A stretch of DNA of 64,000 bases, taken from positions 4,615,510 to 4,679,509 of the forward strand of contig NZ_JAELVF020000001.1 of assembly GCF_018101125.2 (NCBI RefSeq). Direction: 5' to 3'. Shown here one piece after another: positions 16,752 through 24,561 of the stretch. Each line of letters opens with the position of its first letter. Within the stretch, counting starts at the first letter, position 1. Below the pieces are notes generated by a model, which was not told the origin of the DNA, made no database searches, and worked only from the letters and a program-made list of their open reading frames with translations. This DNA comes from Streptomyces tardus. Its GTDB lineage: Bacteria; Actinomycetota; Actinomycetes; Streptomycetales; Streptomycetaceae. Position numbers and translations under genes: made by a program.

Positions 16752-17906
16752 GTGGACCTGGCGCTGACCACCGAACAGCACGAAGTGCGCGCGCTCGCCG
16801 CCCGGTTCGTCGACCGCGAGATCGCGCCGCACGCCGCCCGGTGGGACCGGGACAGCAGTATCGACCGCTCGGTCGTCCGGCGCCTGGGCGAGCTCGGCTT
16901 CCTCGGTCTGACGATTCCCGAGGAGTACGGCGGCAGCGGGGGCGACCACTTCGCGTACTGCCTGGTGACCGAGGAGCTGGGGCGCGGCGACTCCGCGGTG
17001 CGCGGAGTGCTCTCGGTCTCGCTCGGCCTGGTCGCCAAGTCCGTGGCGGCCTGGGGGAGCGAAGAGCACAAGCGGCGCTGGCTGCCGGGGCTGTGCTCGG
17101 GTGAACTGCTCGGCTGCTTCGGGCTCACCGAGCCGGGCACCGGTTCGGACGCCGCCAACCTCACCACGCGGGCGCGGCGCGAGGGCGGTGACTGGCTGCT
17201 CGACGGCACCAAGATGTTCATCACCAACGGCACCTGGGCCGACGTCGTACTGCTCTTCGCCCGCTCCGGCGAACCCGCCGACGGGCACCGCGGGATCACC
17301 GCCTTCCTGGTGCCCACCGACACCCCAGGGCTCCACCGCCGGGAGATCCACGGCAAGCTCGGGCTGCGCGGCCAGGCCACCGCGGAGCTGGTGCTGGAGG
17401 GCGTACGGGTCCCGGACTCGGCGCGGATCGCGCCCGAGGGCAAGGGCTTCTCGGTGGCGATGAGCGCACTCGCCAAGGGGCGGATGTCGGTCGCCGCGGG
17501 CTGTGTGGGCATCGCTCAGGCGTCGCTGGACGCGGCGGTCTCCTACGCGGGCGAGCGCGAGCAGTTCGGCCGGCCGATCGCCGCGCACCAACTGGTCCAG
17601 GAGCTGATCTCCGACATCGCGGTGGACACCGAGGCGGCCCGGATGCTCACCTGGCGGGTCGCCGATCTGATCGACCGCGGTCAGCCGTTCGCCAAGGAGT
17701 CCTCGGTGGCGAAGCTGTTCGCGAGCGAGGCCGCCGTCCGGGCGTCCAACAACGCCCTCCAGGTGTACGGGGGTTACGGCTACACCGACGAGTTCCCGGT
17801 CGGCAAGCTGGTGCGCGACGCCCGGGTGATGACGCTGTACGAGGGCACCAGCCAGATCCACAAACTGCTCATCGGCCGCGCGCTGACGGACGTATCCGCG
17901 TTCTGA
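16752..17906 (+). CDS. Acyl-CoA dehydrogenase
   Basis: FAD-dependent alpha,beta-dehydrogenation of an acyl-CoA. 384 residues from GTG 16752, preferred over GTG 16743 because GAGG lies eight bases upstream. Family signatures are CFGLTEPGTGSDAANL, MFITNGTWADV, the catalytic-Glu region VYGGYGYTDEFPV, and the C-terminal RDARVMTLYEGTSQIHK. It is divergent from its probable regulator. With the nearby alcohol and aldehyde dehydrogenases it suggests breakdown of an alcohol through acid and acyl-CoA; the acyl-CoA ligase is not in this cluster. Confidence 0.92.
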   Translation: MDLALTTEQHEVRALAARFVDREIAPHAARWDRDSSIDRSVVRRLGELGFLGLTIPEEYGGSGGDHFAYCLVTEELGRGDSAVRGVLSVSLGLVAKSVAAWGSEEHKRRWLPGLCSGELLGCFGLTEPGTGSDAANLTTRARREGGDWLLDGTKMFITNGTWADVVLLFARSGEPADGHRGITAFLVPTDTPGLHRREIHGKLGLRGQATAELVLEGVRVPDSARIAPEGKGFSVAMSALAKGRMSVAAGCVGIAQASLDAAVSYAGEREQFGRPIAAHQLVQELISDIAVDTEAARMLTWRVADLIDRGQPFAKESSVAKLFASEAAVRASNNALQVYGGYGYTDEFPVGKLVRDARVMTLYEGTSQIHKLLIGRALTDVSAF

Positions 17907-17939
17907 GGCGGACGCGCCGGTGCCCGCGCCGGGCTGTTG

Positions 17940-17955
17940 CTAAGCGCGTGCTCAG
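17940..17955. promoter_or_regulatory. TetR operator upstream of the second TetR gene
   Basis: ctaagcg-cg-tgctcag is an inverted repeat with one mismatch, located just upstream of TAGGGT (17966-17971), the probable -10. The same 16-bp pattern, ctaagcg-cc-cgctcag, lies before the MaoC gene at 19328-19343. Confidence 0.7.
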
Positions 17956-17980
17956 GGCCCCGGGGTAGGGTGTTCGCCCT

Positions 17981-18712
17981 GTGGCGACCGGGCAGGGCGA
18001 GGACAGGGCGAGGACAGCTATGGCAGCACAGGCATCGGGTCGGACCGGCGAAACCCGTCCCGGCGGCGAGGAGCCGGTGGCGGCCGAGGATCGGCACGCG
18101 GGCTGCGACTCCTGGCGGTCGGTGGCGCCGGACGCCGCGCGGCGGTTGCTGATCGCCGCGGTGGAGGCGTTCGCCGAACGCGGCTTCCACGCCACCACGA
18201 CCCGCGACATCGCCGGCCGCGCCGGGATGAGTCCGGCCGCGCTCTACATCCACTACAAGACGAAGGAAGAACTGCTCCACCGGATCAGCCAGGTGGGGCA
18301 CGAGCGTTCGCTCTCGCTGCTGCGCGACGCCGCCGCGGGCCGGGGCGGGCCGTCGGACCGACTGGCCGCCGCCGTCGGGGCGTTCGGCCGCTGGCACGCG
18401 GAGCAGCACACCACCGCCAGGGTGGTGCAGTACGAGCTGAGCGCGCTCTCCCCGGACCACTACGCCGAGATCGTCGCCCTGCGGCGGCGCACCGAGGCCG
18501 TGGTGCGGGACCTGGTCGAGGAGGGCGTACGGGCGGGCGAGTTCGAGGTGCTGGACGCGCGAGCCACGGCTCTGGCGATGCTCTCACTGTGCCTGGACGT
18601 CGCCCGCTGGTACCGGCCGGGCGGGCGGCGCACGCCGGAGGAGATCGGCGACTTCTATGCGGACCTCGCGCTGCGGATGGTCCTCGCGCCGCGGGCGACC
18701 GGTCGCCACTGA
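17981..18712 (+). CDS. TetR-family regulator
   Basis: 243 residues from GTG 17981; a later ATG at 18020 is possible. A glycine- and charge-rich N-terminal tail of about 45 residues precedes the HTH (RRLLIAAVEAFAERGFHATTTRDIAG, MSPAALYIHYKTKEELL). The C-terminal domain fits the fatty-acid-metabolism TetR group. The GTG follows TAGGGT by nine bases, so the leader is very short. Identical-type operators at its own promoter and at the MaoC promoter indicate autoregulation and control of MaoC, probably with other distant targets. Confidence 0.88.
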   Translation: MATGQGEDRARTAMAAQASGRTGETRPGGEEPVAAEDRHAGCDSWRSVAPDAARRLLIAAVEAFAERGFHATTTRDIAGRAGMSPAALYIHYKTKEELLHRISQVGHERSLSLLRDAAAGRGGPSDRLAAAVGAFGRWHAEQHTTARVVQYELSALSPDHYAEIVALRRRTEAVVRDLVEEGVRAGEFEVLDARATALAMLSLCLDVARWYRPGGRRTPEEIGDFYADLALRMVLAPRATGRH

Positions 18713-18822
18713 CGCCGGGCCGCGCCCGACCGGTGCTGCCCGGTCGAGCGCTACCGCCTGTCCGACTGCTGCCCCTGACCGAGCGTTGCCGCCGGTCCGG
18801 TCGCCGGTCGGTGCGGGGCGCG

Positions 18823-19290
18823 TCAGAAGTAGTAGCGGCTCACGCTCTCGGCGACACAGACCGGCTTCTCGCCGCCCTCTCGCTCCACGGTCACCCGGGT
18901 CGTCACCTGCACACCGCCGTCGGCGGTCTCGCTGACGTCCGCGATCCGGACCCGGGCGCGCACGCGTGAACCGACCGGTACGGGGGCGGGGAAACGCACC
19001 TTGTTCACGCCGTAGTTGACGCCCATTCTGGCGTTCTCGACCCGCAGAACCTGCGGTACAAGGTACGGCAGCAGGGAGAGCGTCAGATAGCCGTGCGCGA
19101 TCGTGGTGCCGAACGGGCCCTCGGCGGCGCGCGCGGGATCGACGTGTATCCACTGGTGGTCGCCGGTGGCCTCGGCGAACAGGTCGACCCGCTGCTGGTC
19201 CACCTCCAGCCAGTCACCGGGGCCCAGTTCGCCGCCCACCGCGTCCTGAAGCTCCGCCGCCGACCCGAAGGTCCTGGACTCCGCCGCCAC
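18823..19290 (-). CDS. MaoC-family dehydratase (R-specific enoyl-CoA hydratase type)
   Basis: 155 residues with the hot-dog fold signature: catalytic Asp/His in ATGDHQWIHVDPARA, then GPFGTTIAHGYLTLSLLPYLV, and NYGVNKVRFPAPVPVGSRVR. It hydrates a trans-2-enoyl-CoA, a beta-oxidation or PHA-type step. The GTG start has a GAGAGG-like site upstream. A TetR palindrome lies 38 bases before the start. Convergent with that TetR gene. Confidence 0.9.
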   Translation of the reverse strand: MAAESRTFGSAAELQDAVGGELGPGDWLEVDQQRVDLFAEATGDHQWIHVDPARAAEGPFGTTIAHGYLTLSLLPYLVPQVLRVENARMGVNYGVNKVRFPAPVPVGSRVRARVRIADVSETADGGVQVTTRVTVEREGGEKPVCVAESVSRYYF

Positions 19291-19327
19291 GTCTGCTCAC
19301 CTCTCCGTAAAACTCTCCGGGCACCTG

Positions 19328-19343
19328 CTAAGCGCCCGCTCAG
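19328..19343. promoter_or_regulatory. TetR operator upstream of maoC
   Basis: A perfect-arm inverted repeat, ctaagcg-cc-cgctcag, apart from one a/g difference between half-sites. It is shared with the site at 17940-17955. It lies where the maoC promoter is expected. Confidence 0.7.
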
Positions 19344-19421
19344 CATGAGCGGTGCCACCGGTGCTGTCAACGGCCTGTTGACGCGAGCGGAGTGCCGACA
19401 GGGGTGGAGTGCGTGCGGGTA

Positions 19422-19462
19422 CGAGGGAGCGGCCCCGTCCCCGTGACGGAGCCGCTCCCTCG
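19422..19462 (-). terminator. Terminator downstream of the 158-residue hypothetical protein
   Basis: A perfect 12-bp outer stem (19422-19433 with 19451-19462) encloses a second 5-bp stem (19435-19439 with 19445-19449). Confidence 0.65.
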
Positions 19463-19512
19463 CGCCGCTGCTCGGCGAAAGGCCGGTGCCCGGTTCCCGC
19501 GGCGGCGCGGGA

Positions 19513-19989
19513 TCAGCCGGCGAACGCCACCTGGCGCACGACGCGGGTTGTCGGCCCGCGCTCGCTGCCCTCCATGGTGGCGATGAGCCGCCGCAGCACC
19601 ACCGCGAGCCGTACCCGCGGCGGATGCTTCGGGTCGTCCAGGAGCAGCAGCGCTCGGCCGCCCCAGGTGTGCGTGTGCCAGTCGTCGGGTGCTGTCGGCT
19701 GCCGGATACCGTCGTGCTTCTGGCGCCTGCGGCGGTGGGCGAACTCCCGCTCGTGGCGCAGCCACACGGCCCGCGCCTCCTCCAGCTCCTCCAGCGCTGC
19801 CAGCAGCAGCGCAGGATCGGGAACACGCTCGCGCGGGTCGAAGCCGGCACGCTCGCACAGATGGTGCCAGGTTGCGCGGTGTCCGTAGGGGGCGAAGCGC
19901 TCAAGGCACTTGCGCAGCGCCCTTCGTCGTTGGGACAGCTCGCGGCCGGGGTCGCGGACCTGGGCGGCGAGTGCTCTGAAACCGGCCAA
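19513..19989 (-). CDS. Conserved hypothetical protein, Arg/Glu-rich helical
   Basis: 158 residues. The TTG at 19989 is preferred because GGAGG (20002-19998) is eight bases upstream; the in-frame GTG at 19998 overlaps that site. It is rich in helices with charged faces (LLAALEELEEARAVWLRHEREFAHRRRRQKHDG) and has a tail with DDWHTHTWGGRALLLLDDPKHPPRVRLAVVLRRL. No signal peptide, membrane segment or known motif is seen. It is cytoplasmic and monocistronic; function unknown. Confidence 0.65.
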   Translation of the reverse strand: MAGFRALAAQVRDPGRELSQRRRALRKCLERFAPYGHRATWHHLCERAGFDPRERVPDPALLLAALEELEEARAVWLRHEREFAHRRRRQKHDGIRQPTAPDDWHTHTWGGRALLLLDDPKHPPRVRLAVVLRRLIATMEGSERGPTTRVVRQVAFAG

Positions 19990-20154
19990 GGTTTCCACCT
20001 CCGAGAGGGTAGACCGGAGTCGTTGGGGATGTGACGTATACGAAGGCGAATCGGCTCCCGTTCCCGGGGGTCGACTTTTCTCCGTCTTCCGCGGGCTCGT
20101 GCCGACCGGTTAGTCTCCGCAGTCACTTGCCCCGAACACGGAGGACGGATCCGA

Positions 20155-20967
20155 ATGACGGCGCGCGGGAGCGATGCGGAAACAGCGGTCAGCAGCCCGT
20201 CCACGGCGGTCGGCAACGTCGTGGTGACAGGCGCGGGCAGCGGCATCGGCGCCGCGTACGCCCGTATGTTCGCCGACACCGGTGCGCGGGTGGTGGTCAA
20301 CGACCTGGACGCCGAACGGGCGCACGCGCTGGCCCGCGAGATCGACGGAATCGCCCTGCCGGGTGACGCCGCCACCGCCGCCGAGCGGTCGCTCGCCCTG
20401 CTGGACGGACGCGTCGACGTCTACTGTGCCAACGCCGGAGTCGCCACCGAGGGCGGCCCGGAGGCGTCGGACTCCCAGTGGCAGGCGTCCTGGGACCTCA
20501 ACGTGATGGCCCATGTACGGGCCGCCCGGGCACTGCTGCCGGGCTGGCTGGAACGGGGCGCGGGGCGGTTCGTGGCGACGGTCTCCGCCGCCGGGGTGCT
20601 GACGATGGTCGGCTCGGCTCCCTACAGCGTGTCCAAGCACGCCGCGCTGGCGTTCGCCGAATGGCTCTCCGTCACCCACCGGCACCGCGGCGTCGAGGTG
20701 CACGCCGTCTGCCCGCAGGGGGTGCGCACCGACATGCTCGCCGCCACCGGCCGCACCGGCGAACTGGTGCTGGCGCCCAGTGCGATCGAGGCCGTCGAGG
20801 TGGCGCAGGCGCTGCGGGAGGCGATCGCCGAAGGCCGCTTCCTCGTACTGCCGCACCCCGAGGTCGCCGGATACGCCGCCGCCCGGGCCGCCGACCCGGA
20901 CGCTTGGCTGAGCGGCATGAACCGCCTCCAGCAGAAGCTCGAGGCGCCCCCGCGGGACGCGTCGTGA
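20155..20967 (+). CDS. Short-chain dehydrogenase/reductase
   Basis: 270 residues, classical SDR. The NAD(P) motif is TGAGSGIG (25-32), followed by NDLDAER, which favours NAD(H). The structural motif is CANAG (91-95). The catalytic set is Ser144, Tyr157 and Lys161 in YSVSK. ATG 20155 has GGAGG about ten bases upstream. The substrate is unknown. It sits beside an acyl-CoA dehydrogenase and phosphotransferase on the opposite strand, a set often seen together in fatty-acid side pathways. Confidence 0.9.
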   Translation: MTARGSDAETAVSSPSTAVGNVVVTGAGSGIGAAYARMFADTGARVVVNDLDAERAHALAREIDGIALPGDAATAAERSLALLDGRVDVYCANAGVATEGGPEASDSQWQASWDLNVMAHVRAARALLPGWLERGAGRFVATVSAAGVLTMVGSAPYSVSKHAALAFAEWLSVTHRHRGVEVHAVCPQGVRTDMLAATGRTGELVLAPSAIEAVEVAQALREAIAEGRFLVLPHPEVAGYAAARAADPDAWLSGMNRLQQKLEAPPRDAS

Positions 20968-21061
20968 ATCCGGGCCGCGCGTGGTGAGCCGGGGGGCGCG
21001 TGCGGTGAACCCGGGGATGCGTGCCGTGAATCCGGGGATGCGTGCCGTGAATCCGGGGGCG
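20960..21061. repeat. Imperfect tandem repeat, 21-bp unit, about five copies
   Basis: Units start at 20960, 20980, 20999, 21020 and 21041, with consensus cgtgccgtgaatccggggat plus g. The last three are nearly identical and the first two shorter and diverged. The array begins in the final codons of the SDR gene and continues into the convergent spacer, so it makes the SDR stop part of a repeat unit. Confidence 0.8.
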
Positions 21062-21164
21062 CGTGCTGCCTCGGTCGCGGCGCCGAGGAGCAACTGCCGC
21101 GCCCCGTCAGTCCCGCCCGCCCGTTCCTTCCCGTCCGTCCGCCGTGAGGAGCGTCGCTCCGGCT

Positions 21165-22391
21165 TCAGCCGCGCAACTCCTGCTCGTAGGGCCGCAGTTC
21201 GCGCCGTGCCAGGGAACGCTGGTGCACCTCGTCCGGGCCGTCCGCCAGTTGGAGTGTGCGGGCCGCGGCCCACAGATGCGCCAACGGGGTGTCCTGGCTG
21301 ACGCCGCCCGCGCCGTGCAGCTGCACCGCGCGGTCGAGGATCGAGACGACCGCCCGGGGCACCGCGATCTTGATCGCCTGGATCTCGGTGTGCGCGCCCC
21401 TGTTGCCGACGGTGTCCATCAGCCAGGCCGTCTTGAGCACCAGCAGCCGCAACTGCTCCACGGTGACCCGGGCGTCGGCGATCCAGTTGCGCACCACGCC
21501 CTGCTCGGCGAGCGGCCCGCCGAAGGCCGTGCGGGACACTGCCCGGCGGCACATCAGCTCGATCGCGCGCTCGGCCATGCCGATCAGCCGCATGCAGTGG
21601 TGGATCCGCCCCGGGCCCAACCGCGCCTGGGCGATGGCGAATCCGCCGCCTTCCTCGCCCACCAGGTGGTCGCGCGGCACCCGTACGCCGTCGAGGACGA
21701 CCTCGGCGTGGCCGCCGTGCGCGTGGTCCTCGTACCCGTACACGCGCATCGCGCGGCGCACGGTGAGGCCGGGAGTGTCCCGGGGAACGAGCACCATCGA
21801 CTGCCGCCGTCGCACCTCGGCGTCCGGATCGGTCAGGCCCATCACGACGAAGACGGCGCAGTCCGGGTTCATGGCGCCGGAGATGTACCACTTGCGTCCG
21901 GTGATCACGTACGAGTCGCCGGACCGCTCGATCCGCGTGGTGATGTTGGTGGCGTCCGAGGAGGCGACTTCGGGCTCGGTCATCGCGAAGGCCGACCGGA
22001 TCTCGCCCGCCAGCAGCGGTTCCAGCCAGCGGCGACGCTGCTCTGCGCTGCCGAAGTCGCGCAGCAGCTCCATGTTGCCGGTGTCGGGTGCCGCGCAGTT
22101 GACCGCGGTGGGCGCCAGATCGGGGCTGTGGCCGGTGAGTTCGGCGAGCGGGGCGTACTGGAGGTTGGTCAGCCCCGCGCCGTACTCGCCGTCCGGGAGG
22201 AAGAGGTTCCACAGGCCGAGCCGGCGTGCCTCGTCCTTGAGCTCCTCGACCACCGGCGGTGTCCGCCAGGGCGAGTCCTGCTCGGCCCGCTGCTGTTCGG
22301 CGACCTCCTCGGCGGGGTGCACCCGTTCGCGCAGGAAGTCGCGCAGCCGGGTGCGAAGCTCCTCGGTGCGCGCGTCGTGGCCGAAGTCCAT
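21165..22391 (-). CDS. Acyl-CoA dehydrogenase (ACAD10/11-like)
   Basis: 408 residues with flavin-site FAMTEPEVASSDATNI, VITGRKWYISGAMNPD, and ARLGPGRIHHCMRLIG characteristic of the ACAD10/11-type subgroup. The C-terminal end is HLWAAARTLQLADGPDEVHQRSLARREL. It begins six bases after the phosphotransferase stop and is therefore in an operon with it. In eukaryotic ACAD10/11 the same kinase-like and dehydrogenase domains are fused, and act on 4-hydroxy fatty acids. The bacterial pair may do the same; this is inference. Confidence 0.9.
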   Translation of the reverse strand: MDFGHDARTEELRTRLRDFLRERVHPAEEVAEQQRAEQDSPWRTPPVVEELKDEARRLGLWNLFLPDGEYGAGLTNLQYAPLAELTGHSPDLAPTAVNCAAPDTGNMELLRDFGSAEQRRRWLEPLLAGEIRSAFAMTEPEVASSDATNITTRIERSGDSYVITGRKWYISGAMNPDCAVFVVMGLTDPDAEVRRRQSMVLVPRDTPGLTVRRAMRVYGYEDHAHGGHAEVVLDGVRVPRDHLVGEEGGGFAIAQARLGPGRIHHCMRLIGMAERAIELMCRRAVSRTAFGGPLAEQGVVRNWIADARVTVEQLRLLVLKTAWLMDTVGNRGAHTEIQAIKIAVPRAVVSILDRAVQLHGAGGVSQDTPLAHLWAAARTLQLADGPDEVHQRSLARRELRPYEQELRG

Positions 22392-22397
22392 CGCCGC

Positions 22398-23420
22398 TCA
22401 GTCCTTCCCCAGCTCGTCCAGGCCGCGTTCGGTGAGCATCGGTACGACCGCGCCCACCCGGTCGAACCCCTCGCCGACGGTCTGCCCGAGCGTGTAGCGG
22501 TAGTGGATGCCCTCCGCGATGACGGCGAGCTTGAAATGGGCGAACGCGGTGTACCAGCCGATCCGGGAGACGTCCCGCCCCGAGCCGGCCGCGTACCGCT
22601 GCACCAGCTCGTCGGTGCCGGGGTGTCCGGGCGCGCCGGAGGTGGTGCTGATCGGCGAACCGGGCAGGGCCGGCAGGCTGCTGTACATCACCAGCAGGCC
22701 GAGGTCGGTGAGCGGATCCCCGAGCGTGGACATCTCCCAGTCCAGCACGGCCGAGACCCGGTCGTCCGGGGTGACGAGCACGTTGTCCAACCGGAAGTCG
22801 CCGTGCACCACGCCCGCGGCGGGGGAGACGGGCAACTGCTCGACGAGCGCCCGCTGCAACTCCTCGACGCCGGGCAGCTCCCGGCTGCGGGAGGCGTCCA
22901 ACTGCTTGTTCCAGCGCCGCAGTTGCCGTTCCAGGAATCCCTCGGGCCGCCCGAAGTCGGCCAGCCCGACCTGCGCCGGGTCCACCGCGTGCAGGGCCAG
23001 CAGGGTGTCCGGCAGCGAGAGCACGACCTCGCGGGTGCGCTCGGGGCCGATCGCCGTCAGCTCCTCGGCGGTGCGGTACGGAGTGCCGGGCACGTACTCC
23101 ATCAGATAGAAGGGTGCGCCCAGCACCTCGGTGTCCTCGCACAGGTGCAGGACCTCGGGCACCGGCACCCCGGTCGGGCCGAGTGCACCGATGACCCGGA
23201 ACTCCCTGGCCATGTCGTGCGCGGTGGCCAGCACATGGCCCAGCGGCGGACGCCTCAGCACCCACTGGTGCGTGCCGTCGCCGACCCGGTAGGTGAGGTT
23301 GGACCGGCCGCCCTGGATCAGCGTCGCGCTCAGCGGACCGGCGACCGTGCCGGGCAGCTCCCGCTCCAGATGGGTGCGCAGCCGCTCCGGGTCGAGGCCG
23401 GGCGGGTTCTGCTCGGGCAT
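22398..23420 (-). CDS. Phosphotransferase-family protein (APH-like kinase, ACAD10/11 N-domain type)
   Basis: 340 residues from ATG 23420, with GGAGG seven bases upstream. It has the aminoglycoside-phosphotransferase fold: nucleotide strand IQGGRSNLTYRVG, catalytic loop GVVHGDFRLDNVLV, and metal-binding VLDWEMSTLGDPLTDLG. The group pairs with acyl-CoA dehydrogenases and likely phosphorylates a hydroxyacyl-CoA rather than a drug. It is translated immediately upstream of the dehydrogenase. An aminoglycoside-resistance role is unlikely from context. Confidence 0.88.
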   Translation of the reverse strand: MPEQNPPGLDPERLRTHLERELPGTVAGPLSATLIQGGRSNLTYRVGDGTHQWVLRRPPLGHVLATAHDMAREFRVIGALGPTGVPVPEVLHLCEDTEVLGAPFYLMEYVPGTPYRTAEELTAIGPERTREVVLSLPDTLLALHAVDPAQVGLADFGRPEGFLERQLRRWNKQLDASRSRELPGVEELQRALVEQLPVSPAAGVVHGDFRLDNVLVTPDDRVSAVLDWEMSTLGDPLTDLGLLVMYSSLPALPGSPISTTSGAPGHPGTDELVQRYAAGSGRDVSRIGWYTAFAHFKLAVIAEGIHYRYTLGQTVGEGFDRVGAVVPMLTERGLDELGKD

Positions 23421-23575
23421 GGGGCCACCTCCGGGTGGTACGCGGTCGGACGGCGGGCTGCGGCGCCGATCCGCGGGACCGTCGTCGGCGCAGGTCCCGC
23501 GGGACGTCTTCATGATCCTGCCGACTGGCCGGTACGCAGTCCAGCCCCTTCCGGCCCCGGGGCTTGAACCGCGCG

Positions 23576-23896
23576 CTATCCGCCCCGCAGGAGCAGCAGT
23601 CCGGCGCCCGCCGCGGCCGGCGCGATCGCGCAGCCGCAGACCAGCGCGAGATGCCGGGGGCGCGCCGCGACGGGCGCGGCGCACAGCAGGCGGCGCAGCC
23701 TGCGGTGCGCCGCCACCAGCAGCCCCAGCCACGCCGCGACCGCGACCGCCACCGCCGCCCAGCCCAACACCCCGCCGGAGGCGACGAGTTGGTGGCGCAC
23801 CGTGAGCAGCAGCACGACCGTCGCGGCGAGCGTCGTGCGCCGCCAGGCGAGCCGGGTGCGTTCGGGCTGGGCGCCCGGATCGCGTACCCCGCTCAC
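23576..23896 (-). CDS. DUF202-family small membrane protein
   Basis: 106 residues with three hydrophobic segments (ATTVVLLLTVRHQLV, GWAAVAVAVAAWLGLLVA, ALVCGCAIAPAAAGAGLLLL). The N-terminal ERTRLAWRRTTLA is typical of DUF202. Its GTG start overlaps the stop of the upstream DUF202 gene (GTGA, 23896-23893). Function unknown; such pairs commonly occur together. Confidence 0.82.
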   Translation of the reverse strand: MSGVRDPGAQPERTRLAWRRTTLAATVVLLLTVRHQLVASGGVLGWAAVAVAVAAWLGLLVAAHRRLRRLLCAAPVAARPRHLALVCGCAIAPAAAGAGLLLLRGG

Positions 23897-24288
23897 CGGT
23901 CCGGGCCGAACACCAGCGCCGCGGCGACCAGCAGCGAGGCGAGGGCCGTGCTTACGGCCAGCAGCGCCGGGAAGTGCGAGGCGGGCAGCGGCTCACCGCG
24001 GCGCATCGCACGCTCGCACCGGGCCCAGTGGTGGATCGCCCGTACCGCGCACAGCGCGCCGCCGGCCAGCAGCGCCACCGCGAGGACGGTCCGGGGCAGG
24101 TGCGCGAGTCCGGTCAGGAACTGGTCGACCGCCAGCCCGCCGGCGACCAGCGCGAGCGCGGTCCGTATCCAGGCGAGGAAGGTGCGTTCGTTGGCCAGCG
24201 AGAACCGGAAGTCCGGCGCACTGCCCTCCGCCTCCATCCGCCGGGGCGAGACCCACAGCATCACGTCCTGGCGCAGCCTGCCGCCCAT
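23893..24288 (-). CDS. DUF202-family membrane protein (YidH-like)
   Basis: 131 residues from ATG 24288, with AAGGAG eight bases upstream. The DUF202 hallmark FSLANERTFLAWIRTALALVAGG is followed by two more membrane helices. It is the first gene of a two-gene operon with the shorter paralogue. The role is unknown; homologues sit in the inner membrane. Confidence 0.82.
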   Translation of the reverse strand: MGGRLRQDVMLWVSPRRMEAEGSAPDFRFSLANERTFLAWIRTALALVAGGLAVDQFLTGLAHLPRTVLAVALLAGGALCAVRAIHHWARCERAMRRGEPLPASHFPALLAVSTALASLLVAAALVFGPDR

Positions 24289-24411
24289 CACTCGCACTCC
24301 TTCGTGCCTCGCCGTCCGCGAGTCGGTCGACGCCCGCGTCCCGTGGATCATCCGCCATCGGGGCGCGCGCCGCCCAACCCGCGCCGCCGCGCCCCTGCGC
24401 GCCCCACCCGC

Positions 24412-24465
24412 GCCGCCCGCGCGCGCCCGAGCCGTGCCGCCCGCGCGCGCCCGAGCCGTGCCGCC
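24412..24465. repeat. 24-bp tandem duplication in the DUF202/FAD-dehydrogenase spacer
   Basis: Two identical 24-bp units (24412-24435 and 24436-24459) plus six bases of a third, all GC. It lies in the 273-base divergent spacer between 24288 and 24562, which otherwise holds no gene. Confidence 0.75.
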
Positions 24466-24561
24466 GTGTCCGGACGACGCGGCGGACGGAACCCGTCCGC
24501 GGGGCCATCCGTTGGCGCAGAAATCTTGACGGTGCACCTACCCACAAGTAATTCTTCGCGC

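Noticed and set aside
20110..23265. A 1051-codon minus-strand frame
   Set aside because: It is an out-of-frame reading across SDR, acyl-CoA dehydrogenase and phosphotransferase, all of which have intact motifs in other frames.
22398..23420. Aminoglycoside resistance gene
   Set aside because: The APH fold is shared, but the gene is in an operon with an acyl-CoA dehydrogenase and has the ACAD10/11-type motifs.
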